From positions 143,609 through 207,608 of the forward strand of contig VCMS01000046.1 in NCBI GenBank assembly GCA_022539475.1: a stretch of DNA of 64,000 nt, read 5' to 3'. Of this stretch, positions 55,110-64,000 are shown piece after piece (within the stretch, counting starts at the first letter, position 1; every line of letters begins with the position of its first letter). The position numbers and the translations under genes are program-made. The notes under the pieces were generated by a model. It saw only the letters and a program-made list of their open reading frames with translations. It was not told where the DNA came from and made no database searches. This DNA comes from Gracilaria domingensis. Lineage: Eukaryota > Rhodophyta > Florideophyceae > Gracilariales > Gracilariaceae.

Positions 55110-57837
55110 ATGGTATTGCAGCTAAACAACCTTAGGTCATATTTTAAAGATTACCGCACCATTCGAGTGAAAGCCGCTAATAAAAATATAGAAAATATTC
55201 TTCTACGTGAAGAAGGACTTGAAGCAGAAGATTTAAGGTTGAAAAGTGATGTAGTTGAATTTTTTGATCATCAAGAGCCAAACTTATGGAGAGATTACTC
55301 TTCAGAAGTAGAAGTATATGACTTCAAGTCCAAAGCAATTTCAAAATCCCGATCTGAGGAACAAAGGACCTGGCTTGATTCCATACTTTCTTATATATAT
55401 CTCTATTATTTTTCACAGGCTTCAGAAGTTCTGAATCAATTGAAAACTGTATGTAAAGCAAATCATCCTGTCCTATCGAATGCGCCAGGTGGATGTGGAA
55501 AATCTTGGCTCTTAAGTCAAGTCCAGCGGTTTGTTTCGACATGCATTCCTGTTGGAGCGCAACCCGTATGGTCATCACAGGAACAAATTCAAAATTTTTA
55601 GAGAAGCTCATTGTCGGCTATATCCAAACTCGAAAGTCGTTTAGGACGCGTTGCTATATTCGCTCCATCTGGGGTCGCTGCTGCGAATTCTAAAGGCCTT
55701 ACATTCTATAATGGACTACGCACTTCCACTATAAGACTGAAATCTCCACAATCCGGTCCTACAGAGAAAGTGCTTTCTGTTCTTCAAGATGTTTTTTCTA
55801 CTGTCTCAGTAATTATAATAGAACTGTATTCAATGGTTTCTATGCTTCTGTTGGCATATCTGGACTTCGTAACGCGTAGACGTCATCCAGGATTCCCAGA
55901 TTTATGGTTTGGAGGACTACCTGTCATTTTTAATGGTGATTTTCTACAGCTTCCGGTCGTAAACTCACAAGGACTTTGTACACCTCATGAAAAAATTCCA
56001 ATCATTTTTAAGGATTTGTGTAACCATTTCTGAAACGGCGTTTTCTTTCTAGAACTATCGAAACCTATTAGGCAGAAAAATGAAAATCGCTGCACAAAAC
56101 TTTTGCTTAGAATGCGTGAAGCCCAATGCACTGAAGAAGACGCAATCAATTTGAACAAAAGATGCATGTGGTGCAATCCCACGAGTGGGCAAACAAGAGC
56201 CGCGTCGCGGAAAGCGCACTGACAGGGTGTTCGAAACCTGCTCTCTGTAGGGGTAGATGCAGCAGTAGAACCCTCTGATAGGGCCAGCGCGATGCCGGGT
56301 GTAAGTCCGGGTGATCCCGATCTGAGCGTGCAAGTCAGAGGTGAAGGGGAAGAATCGGCGTAGGTATCCAGTTGTTCCGGCGAGCCACAGCGAGTAAAGA
56401 TATCCAGCCTAACGGTAGGAAGCAACAGCGGATCAGCAAGCGAGCCGCACTGCGGAGATCTGACTCGTGATAAACGGGAATAAGTCCCGAGACTAGTGAG
56501 AAAAAAAACCTGTATAACAGGGCAGAGAAACGAGAGCCGTATGACAGAAATAATAACAAAGAAACAACAAAAGATGCCATAACGACGGTCTAGAACCCCT
56601 CAGTGGTAGAGGTCGGATGACTAGCCCGAAAGTGTGGCGGCTTGCCCGATTAAGGACGAAGACCGTTCACAAGCGGCAAGAAAGTCTGAGCCAGAAGCCT
56701 CCTTGAGGTTTACTTCCCGTACAGTGGCGGCAAGTGCCGCCACCTATATAGGGCACTTGAAAATATCAACTAAAAATATCTAGCTATCCGGCGCTGCTGG
56801 CCAACATCCTACACGTCTGAAACCGTGGCGGGCTTGCCACGGTGCACCCGGCATCGGGCCAACTCAGCACCCGTGTGCAGAAACACTACCCTTCCTAGGC
56901 ATACCCCAAGATAGGGCCAATACTACAGTAGCCTCTCATAACATGAGGTGTCGAAGCCGGTAACGGATCAACAAACTATGAAAAACACCTCGGTGCATCC
57001 CCACAAAGGGCGTTATGCTCTACAATGCGTACAAAATGTTACGAACGGAGAAGCATATTCTGCAAAATGGCGGACTGCACCCATTCTCACAGCTTGAAAC
57101 CAAGACGTTACCGCATTTATTAACGCTTCAATTACTAAATATGGTGCTCAATTTGGAACATTTTACTTGCACAGCATTCCATTACTTTCAAAGGCTGACA
57201 GTCCAGAAACCAGAAGAAAACTGGCGGAGAAATACTTTTCAAAGCGACAAAAAACGTTCTCTACTTTTCTTTATTCTCGATTTAAGCCGCCCTCTGTAAC
57301 AGTGGTTTATCCTGGAATGCCGGTTATGTCGAGAAGTGATGTTTGCCCTTTACTAGGGCTCTCGAATGGCTCGGTGGGTACAGTGCTATCTGTGATTTCT
57401 TCAGATTTAAACTCACATGAGATAGAAAAGAAAGTTATCAATAGATGTGTCCAGGGTGATTCCATGGTTCTTTTATTGCTTATCCGCTTTGAAACTTTTT
57501 GTCGAAGAATAATAGGTGCTCTATCTATGAAAAATATGGGAAATGGAAACCAAGGCTCACCTTGCGAAACGGTTCCAATTGAACCTCAAGTTTTTGAAAG
57601 AGTCAAAGGTCTACCAATTGTTCTTGCTCACGCTATTACCATCCACAAGAGTCAGTCACTTACATTACCACACTGCGTTACTGGCCCGAAGGAAACTTTC
57701 TCTATGATAGCCTTGTAAGTTGCTTTTTCCAGGTCGCTAGCGTTCGAAAACATTTTATTATTAGCTCCTGTGACAGCTCACATCTTGCATAAGTTCCGAA
57801 CGCAAATGGAAAACGTTCTCGAGCGACTTTAGACCAT
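55110..57837 (+). pseudogene. Helitron PIF1-like helicase portion, broken and split by a solo LTR
   Basis: Walker A reads NAPGGCGKSWLL (about 55479-55514). Then come GRVAIFAPSGVAAANSKGLT (motif Ia region), a motif II region VIIIELYSMVS in which the DE pair is disturbed, and the PVIFNGDFLQLPVV motif typical of PIF1-like helicases. After the LTR (56167-57024) the frame family resumes with YPGMPVMSRSDV, GLPIVLAHAITIHKSQSLTL and, past a TAA near 57716, VAFSRSLAFENILLLAPVTA (motif VI region). The ATPase would not work in this copy. Confidence 0.75.
56167..57024 (-). repeat. solo LTR B inside the Helitron
   Basis: 858 bp, reverse complement of the 50421-51272 family, TG...CA. Flanking 5-mers ATGCA and ATGCG match in four of five bases. 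Helicase coding sequence lies on both sides, so the LTR entered after the Helitron. Confidence 0.8.
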
Positions 57838-57969
57838 CAAAAGCAAATCATTCTCAATGGAGAACATTGCAGATTTTATCAAAGCCAGAAAAGCTAAAAC
57901 ATCAGAATCTATTTAACAGTAGAACTAATCGTTAAAAATCTTCAGTTTTAAGAGCTTTGCGCACGTTTC

Positions 57970-57989
57970 TTGAGAAGCTTGCTTCTCAA
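57970..57989. repeat. 20-bp hairpin, possible Helitron 3' hairpin
   Basis: TTGAGAAG-CTTG-CTTCTCAA, 130 bp after the helicase stop. The following sequence ends TTAGTT rather than CTRR. Confidence 0.4.
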
Positions 57990-59489
57990 ACTCTGATCAA
58001 ATTTAGTTACAGAACAACAGCACACGTAAAGTTGTATGCGTTGTGGAGTTTAACGTCTGACAGTGCACAAGGCCTTATTGACGAGAAAAACGAACGTTGC
58101 CCTTTGAGGTGGAAAACTTGAGATACATCAAGGGGATTGTGTGTATTTTCCGGAGAAACCATTATTAGTTTTTTTCGTTTTCGACGAATAAAAGTACCTT
58201 TCAGCAAAAATATGGATAGATTTGTAGATGTGTTGTAGTCTCATTGGATTTCTCTAAAGTATTCTAAAAATCCTAATGTTAACAACAAACGTATGCCGTA
58301 CTAAGCTGCGTTATTTAGCGATTTTGTCGGTATATAGCGGTGTTGAGTACGGCGTAGTTTTGTTATTATGATGTTTACTTTACACTTAGAACCCAGTATT
58401 CCAATTAAAGATCCTATCGCCCAGCAAGATATTCTTTTCTTGTGACCTAAGAACGACAACATTCGATAATACAGACGTTCTAATCTATGTAGAGGATTAT
58501 CATCGACATTTTGAGATTCCCCGACATCTACCGCAATGAATGCGAACATTTTGTTTGCACACACCGTGCAACTGTAATGTCTCTGCGTCTCTGTTGGGAA
58601 AGATGTAGAATATTACGAAAATTTTACAACAATTTACGACTACTCATTGGCGCAAAAATAAATTTTTTTCAGTAATACGAAAGTTTTGCCATTTCCCGCT
58701 TCCCGGAAACGTTTGACATTTCCGTCTTTGATAAAGAAAGACTTCATCGATCTCACATTAACAAAATATCTAGATATTCATTTCGGAAAACAGATATTAA
58801 TCTGAATTTCAAATGTGTCAATTTCGTTTCATTGAAAGAATGTAAGTATAACGTTAGAAAATAGTGTTAACCTATCAGAAGCGACAACTGAATTAAACAA
58901 GTAATGCTGTTTTCTGGCAGAGAAAACGTGAGACTGGCAATTGTACTGTTTGAAAACTAGTCTTTCCTGAATGCTTTTACAAGGCGTCTTTGATGAATCC
59001 TATCAAACTTTCAATCGTCACCACTGATTCAAGAAGACAACTGTAGTTCTGTTCTGTGTAAACGAACGATTTCGAGTATAAAAAAAACCAAAATTATAGT
59101 CTAGCAGGGCTATACTGTAACTGATCAATTAGTCTCTGAAGCAAAAAATGGTGCTCGTTCTGATCGTGTTGCTGCTCGTCTAGAACAGCTAGTGTCAGAA
59201 GAAGGAATGTTGTTTGGTTGATTGAATTATTTTGCTATGCTCGCAAAAATTTCTCTTCGTTTCTTTATAAAGTATTGTTGTCTTGCGTTCGTGATTCATG
59301 TTACTTTTCTTTTAAGTTTTTTCTTTCTAGATAGCTATTGCAAGTATATTGCAAATCCATTTGGTTATTGGAAAGCGTCTTGCATATTGAGAGCATAACT
59401 ATTGCGATACTGTGGTGACGGATTCGGGGAAGCTGTCCCAGGGATCTCCTGGGACACCCCCGGAACTTATTTCCGCCAGCTCACTCGAA
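57990..59489. other. AT-rich DNA with exon-like scraps
   Basis: Minus-strand ORFs at 58007-58207 and 58301-58564 show no domain. A plus-strand frame after TTTTTTCAG at about 58672 (TKVLPFPASRKRLTFPSLIK) could be an exon but lacks support. The best exon candidate is listed next. Confidence 0.3.
59107..59220 (+). CDS. possible last exon of an unknown gene
   Basis: After a TCTAG acceptor-like site, 37 codons read QGYTVTDQLVSEAKNGARSD and end VSEEGMLFG with TGA at 59218-59220. Composition is protein-like in AT-rich DNA. No donor exon was found, so it could be a fragment. Confidence 0.25.
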
Positions 59490-60003
59490 ATAAAATGAGG
59501 GCGCAGGCTGGAAGCTGCGCCCTCCCCTTCGCTGCCACGATCGTGCATCGCGCGCCACAGCGCGGCGAAGACGAACGTCATCATGTGCACGGCGGCGCGC
59601 GCCGCAGCGCGGAGAGAGAAAACATCACGTGCGCCGCGCGCCGCCACGCGGCCAGAACGGACGACATCATGTGCACGGCGCCACGCGGCGCACCGCGGTA
59701 CAGTACGTTAGGGAAGCATAACGTGGCAATGCGCCTGCAATAAGAGACGTGTGGTACTACTGGTGCTGCTAGGCGGTGCTGCGAAGAAACGGTTTGCCGT
59801 GCCTCTTGTGGCCTTGCGCCCTAACGCGAAACCCGAAACTACTAAGACTTGTGATGCTAGGCATGAGCGAAAGACGTTTATTCGCAAAGCAGAAGCGAGT
59901 GCATGAAGAAAGCCAGCTGCGAAGCAGAGTGATAGGCCCAATTCTTAGCGGAGATAACTCAAGTTGCGGTGGATTGGCGCGAAGCCACCCCTCCGTTCCT
60001 GCT
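59490..60003. other. GC-rich patch and 3' flank of the acidic-protein gene
   Basis: From 59.5 to 59.7 kb GCGC/CGCG strings dominate, with (A)CATCATGTGCAC repeated twice. ORFs on both strands are composition effects. Nothing else is recognised. Confidence 0.4.
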
Positions 60004-60441
60004 CTATGAGTCGTCAATCGTTTTCTGCTTCTTGATGGCAGGAAGGCCAGCGTTACCGACCGTGTCACGCGCCACCAGGTGCACCCTGTTCACCACGGCG
60101 CCGCGATGCGATGAACGTCGCGCTAACGCGGCGAGCGTTAGACCGAAACCCAGGACACGCACGAACAAAGCTGGCAGAGAGTGTACATCGTTGTAAAGGT
60201 CTACTGCCTCTCTTGCTTCACCAGACAACAGGCGATACAGGACAAGCTCAAAGCCCGTGATTTTGGCTTCAACCGATTCCTCAATATTGGTAGCGAAATC
60301 TGCTTCGGATTCCTCGTTAGCAACGGCATCACTATCGACCTCTTCTGCTTCATGCTCTATCAATGTGAACCGTGCACGCAGAATGGTAGGATTGTCCGTA
60401 TCATCATCGGTGACCGTATCTAGAACTTGCTTATCAGACAT
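60004..60441 (-). CDS. small acidic protein, paralogue of the gene at 5871-6296
   Basis: A 145-residue protein, MSDKQVLDTVTDDDTDNPTI at the start, then LIEHEAEE, a Glu/Asp/Ala-rich middle, a helix FELVLYRLLSGEAREAVDLY and LPALFVRVLGFGLTLAALAR, and a polar tail ending KKQKTIDDS. The first 35 residues and the helix pair align with the gene at 5.9 kb; the middle does not. No signal peptide. Function unknown. The opposite orientation and lack of shared flanks suggest an old duplication rather than one repeat unit. Confidence 0.5.
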   Translation of the reverse strand: MSDKQVLDTVTDDDTDNPTILRARFTLIEHEAEEVDSDAVANEESEADFATNIEESVEAKITGFELVLYRLLSGEAREAVDLYNDVHSLPALFVRVLGFGLTLAALARRSSHRGAVVNRVHLVARDTVGNAGLPAIKKQKTIDDS

Positions 60442-62222
60442 TTCTCAATGACCCAGGGTGGGGACTGAACTTTAGATGAAGACAGAAGCAACGTGAGTCG
60501 CGGCGAGAGACAGAATCATTAGATAGTTATACCAAGAAGCAATGAGATATCAGAAGATACTCAAAAGATGTATCCAAATAACCATTGCGCCAAGAAAACT
60601 TTGGCTACCCCCCATGCACCATAACGAAGGAGCTAAAACGGAGATTATGGTGTGTCATGGAATTGAGAAGTACCTAAACAAGACAAATTCTTTTATGCTC
60701 AATTAAGACAACGTCAAGAACATTCGTGCTGCGCCTTCAGGGGCTGGAATATAAAAGACAAACAGCATCAGAAGACATGACAAAGTTTTAGGTCCTAAAT
60801 AAATCCCCGAGATGTAGCGCCAGTCTCAAACTTCACTCAGGTAGACCACATTTTCTCTGACGACAACCACTTATCCCTATCTCATCCTTTTCTCTCTCCA
60901 TCGTCGACCCTCTCTTTCGACATCCTCACTACTCTTCAGCACGGTCTCTGCTTGCCTGCTATCAATGTTCTCCCTTCTTTCTTTATTTTGACGTGTGGCT
61001 TGCTCTCACGCCCCTTTTTTCCTCAAATTGTTGTTTGTTGCCCTCTGTTGAGCTCGTATGCACACTGCGAGGGTTTTCATTGTACCTACGTTCTTGTTAC
61101 ACCCAGAAACTTGGACTTGCGGTGCATTCTCTAGCTCTTCGGCCTGCATCTCTGTTTTCTGTTGTAGGTTTCCACGTTAACACTGAGACAGGCCGTGTTG
61201 CTACAGATTTGTTATTTGGATGTTGCGTTTATCGCTGAGCTAATGTATTATCATTCTGCGTTGAAGGCGGTACTCGCCGGCATTTTTTGTGATGCTCTCT
61301 TTGGGTTTGTTAGCTCCCACGCCGTTTCGTTTGCTTACAAAATATAGCGTCCACAAATACGTATTGGGAATTGAATTCCAATGGACAGATATATTGCTTA
61401 CTGCTTTTTGAGGTGCAATATTTGGCAATTTTATTTGTTGCAGCCGTGGTTAGAACTAAATTCGGTGTAGTATCTATTTCATAAACGCAATAAATTCAGC
61501 AATATCATATCATTCTACAATATGAGCACCAATATAGTATAAAAATGCAATATGTATTGCAAAAGATCAAACTACATGCAATATGCAACAATTACTGCAT
61601 ACTGCAATATATTGCAATAGTAATTAATTGCAACACAACCCTGCTTGTAGATCTTTAATGTTTGAGTAGTTCGGAGACGCAGAAAAATCACTCGGTCCTC
61701 AAGTTCTGCTAGACCCTCCGCCAAAACCGGGAGCGTTCAGTTAGTCCCATGGGGACGACACTGCTCACGCCCCACAAGCATAGCTCCGAGAGCAGTTGTT
61801 GTGGAACAGCTGTGTCGCTCTAGAGCACGTGGGGAGGGTATGAAGAACGTGCGCCAAATTTTGCCACAGAAAAACGGACAAGGGACGGCACGATACGATC
61901 TAATTCCACCATTAAAACTCTGAGGTGCCCAAAAAAATCGTATAGGCAAGAAAAAAAAGCCGAATACATGAGAAAGAGGTATGGATTGACTGAATCGTAG
62001 GGAAAAATAGGTCTCCTTTGCACATACTTGCAACAAAAGTGTGTAGGAGAAGTAAAAAGTGTACAGTTAGAACGGTAGTAGAGAATAAGGATAACGGAAA
62101 CGAACGGCCTGAGAACTTGCAATAAGATGCCGAGCAAGCGAAACGTAAAGCCCATGAGCGACGCCGGGTCCGAAAGCACCAGTGGCCTCTTTGCGTTGAG
62201 AAGTGATGCCCGCAGTAGACGT
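60442..62222. other. intergenic DNA, no supported gene
   Basis: Balanced to AT-rich sequence with ORFs up to 183 codons on the minus strand near 61.8-62.4 kb, which overlap each other without a domain. A dense cluster of GCAAT motifs is listed separately. Confidence 0.35.
61393..61633. repeat. cluster of GCAAT/ATTGC motifs
   Basis: I count about 12 GCAAT motifs on either strand in 240 bp, including TGCAATATATTGCA and GCAATATGTATTGC, against about 0.5 expected by chance. It could be a protein-binding cluster, a degenerate repeat, or a foldback relic. Confidence 0.5.
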
Positions 62223-62838
62223 TCATCGGCTCTCCAAGTTGGGGCAGTGCGACAGAACCGGCGGCAGCATACGAATGAAGGCGGCGAACGCGCGGCGCAG
62301 TACCGAAGTCTTGATCCACGCCAAGTCGCTGCCTCCACTCGGGGTGAACAACGCGACGCGGTCCGCATCACACGCGACTGTGGGCCAGTTTACCCCATCG
62401 TCTGCAGTGGCTGCCATAGAAGCGGAGATTGTGACCGCGGCGGTGTAACACTATGATGGTTGAGTGAAGTCTGGCCTTCCTCGATGGAGGGGAAGGCCGG
62501 CTAACGCTCCTTTAATACAGACCTTGTAGCAGTCTACAGATGTCTACAACTATCCTACAAGATGTCTACTGTCTCTGACTGTCTCGTAACACGTCAGCTA
62601 CAAGCCAAGCACGGTGATCAGGCGTGACTTCGGCTTGTAGGCTGTCCTCTGTGTTACAGGCGGACTTCACAATGAGGAGTGAGATAGCGGCTGCAGGTTC
62701 CTGACACAAGTGATCGTAGCGCACCAAGGGGGTATTGCTGAATATGGTGCCCTGCATGCCGCCTATCGCGCCAAGCGCACCAGATGCGGCATCCACGGCG
62801 GGGGTGATACGCGCCAGTGGATTTTAGACGTTCGTACA
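62223..62838 (-). pseudogene. unrecognised minus-strand frame interrupted by a small LTR
   Basis: Protein-like sequence occurs on both sides of the 215-bp LTR: SGALGAIGGMQGTIFSNTPL upstream and TPSGGSDLAWIKTSVLRRAF downstream, ending at TGA 62223-62225. The 5' side is cut off by the larger LTR-like repeat at 62839. I do not know the family. It may be a host gene or part of an older element. Confidence 0.35.
62444..62658. repeat. 215-bp solo LTR-like element with perfect target duplication
   Basis: Ends TGTAACAC and GTGTTACA, flanked by GGCGG on both sides (62439-62443, 62659-62663). A diverged relative is at 16468-16703. The size fits an LTR of a small or TRIM-type element. The conserved internal hairpin (GCTACAAGCC / GGCTTGTAG) is present. 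Confidence 0.75.
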
Positions 62839-63714
62839 TGTGGACGCCATTTTTGGGGGAAACAGCGCGGGTGGTGACAAACCCAAGGAGAGCGACACAA
62901 TAAATGCTCGAGAGTACCAGCCCAAAAGGGGCGACAAGTTAACGTAGCTCAGATGCCTGCAGGAGCAGACAAGATAACCCCAAGATAGTAGAAACTCTCC
63001 GCTAACAGGAAGCGGGGAGAGAAATTAAACGAGAATGCGGTTCGGCGTTCGATGCCGAATGCCAACACAACAACAGAATGCGGCGCCAACAGACCAACAC
63101 ACCAAGGCTGTCGGCGGAACAGTAGAATGGGCAGGGCTAAGGCGTTCGATCCTGTCGTCGATACCACCATAAACCTAGTAACCAGGCGAGGTGACGACAG
63201 GAAGGGAACCCGTGCAATTCGTACCACTGCCCACGTCCGTCCGGGGAAACGGGGATGTAGGTATGATTGCAATGTGCGGGCGAGCCCAATGGAGGGCAGC
63301 ACGAGGCGACTGTGTAGGGAACGGCGGGAGACCGGGCCGCCGGGAATAACGAAATGTAGGGGGAAAGGTTGGTGGCAGGGAGGCGCAGACTGCGCTAAGG
63401 GAAGATGGGATTGCTAAAGGAAAGAAGGTTGTTGACGACGGAAAGGGAGGAAGAAAGGCGAGAAAGGCAAGGATGGGAGGAGGGCGTCGTCGAGAGGGGA
63501 AGTGGTCTGCCCGAACCTAGTTGTTTTTCGAGCGCTCGGGTTCGGGGGTTTATATCTACAATCTCAATGCTTTGTGTATCTTAAGTTGCATGCTGAACAT
63601 CGGCTTCCACCAAATACCCTAGTCTGCTCACCATATGTATAGTAGGTAGTGATGTCGACATACGATTCTTCGTTATGTAGGTCGGTGGTTGGCGGTTGGT
63701 GATCTGGTGCCTCA
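62839..63714 (-). repeat. solo LTR-like repeat, copy 2
   Basis: Matches 4720-5600 in the same orientation. The minus-strand TATA box is kept (ATATAAACCCCCGA). The right end is uncertain. Confidence 0.6.
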
Positions 63715-63830
63715 GTCATGTGAGGGGATGTCTTGGGAATTGTCACGTTGGTGTGTCAATTTGTTCCTCCGTGTGGCGTCGCGACGGCGCGACGCGGCAC
63801 GCGCCTCGATTCTTCTGCGGCCTCACGCGC

Positions 63831-63981
63831 GCGCGGTGGCGCTTCTTCTTGCGCAGCCGCGCGGCGGCGGCGCTTCCTCTTGCAGCGGCGCGGCGGCGGC
63901 GGCGCTTCTTCTTGCGGCGGCGCGGCGGCGGCGCTTCTTCTTGTGCGGCAGCGCGGTGGCGGCGCTTCTTCTTGCGGCTGC
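63831..63981. repeat. GC-rich tandem repeat, about five units of 29-32 bp
   Basis: The unit is close to GCGCGGCGGCGGCGCTTCTT plus CTTGCGG(C/T)G, with variable numbers of CGG triplets. The minus strand reads as Pro/Arg/Gln/Glu repeats (PPQEEAPPP), but that is likely a composition effect. It continues to the window edge. Confidence 0.7.
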
Positions 63982-64000
63982 CACGCGGCCCGCAATTGCC

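Larger units (their letters stand above)
51273..57990 (+). mobile_element. degenerate Helitron (Rep and PIF1-like helicase)
   Basis: A rolling-circle DNA transposon about 6.7 kb long in coding order: zinc-finger N-region, Helitron-like N domain, Rep core, PIF1/RecD-type helicase. All parts read on the plus strand but in many pieces, so no intact protein remains. An 858-bp solo LTR (56167-57024) sits inside the helicase and a SINE-like insert lies in the Rep-helicase linker. A 20-bp hairpin at 57970-57989 is where a Helitron 3' hairpin would be expected, but I could not find a clean CTRR end or TC start. Confidence 0.75.

Noticed and set aside
62127-62456. Plus-strand ORF of 109 codons
   Set aside because: The minus strand here has the more protein-like frame, and the ORF runs into the 215-bp LTR.
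1-64000. CRISPR arrays, rRNA genes and bacterial operons
   Set aside because: No regularly spaced repeats, no rRNA signatures and no operon-like gene packing; the genes and elements are eukaryotic.

Overview
The window looks like nuclear DNA of a transposon-rich eukaryote. The best guess is a red seaweed (florideophyte red alga, Chondrus-like). The reasons are that host genes have no intron or one short one, a vanadium-haloperoxidase-like secreted protein sits next to an FkbM-type membrane methyltransferase, and more than half of the DNA is Gypsy-type LTR elements, solo LTRs, a Helitron and other DNA transposons. The taxon is inferred; no marker in the window proves it. Base composition is a mosaic: AT-rich tracts (about 0.2-4.7 kb, 46.7-50.4 kb, 57-59.4 kb, 61 kb) alternate with GC-rich ones (9.7-10.4 kb, 59.5-59.7 kb, 63.8-64 kb).

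Left third (1-23 kb). A PIF/Harbinger-like transposase with one 71-nt intron lies on the minus strand, facing away from a broken two-exon gene. A solo LTR follows at 4.7 kb and then a small acidic protein gene (5.9 kb) whose only recognisable relative is at 60 kb. Host genes follow: a secreted periplasmic-binding-protein-like receptor with one C-terminal membrane anchor and one in-frame TAG (7.6-9.5 kb); an FkbM-type methyltransferase (14.8-15.9 kb, minus); and a vanadium-haloperoxidase-like protein that keeps the vanadate-binding residues but has Ser for the acid-base His (18.9-20.5 kb, minus). Two near-perfect palindromes of 53 and 47 bp lie 478 bp apart at 11 kb, and an approximately 84-bp hairpin lies at 13.68 kb.

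Middle (23-47 kb). Two chromodomain Gypsy (chromovirus) fossils lie head to head with full-length LTRs and perfect 5-bp target duplications. Element 1 (23140-35372, minus) also carries a long open region antisense to gag-pol, between the chromodomain and the 3' LTR. Element 2 (36971-46737, plus) is younger by LTR similarity. Both have nearly the same 16-nt motif just inside the 5' LTR, which fits an internal tRNA-Arg(UCU) primer site. A hAT transposase fragment lies between them.

Right third (47-64 kb). This holds a two-exon secreted Cys-containing protein gene, a foldback element, a degenerate Helitron (Rep and PIF1-like helicase, 51.3-58 kb) split by a solo LTR, with a second copy of that LTR in opposite orientation at its 5' side, and a tRNA-derived SINE-like insert. 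Beyond it are the second acidic-protein gene, a 215-bp LTR with a perfect target duplication inside an unrecognised frame, a second copy of the 4.7-kb solo LTR, and a GC-rich tandem repeat at the edge.
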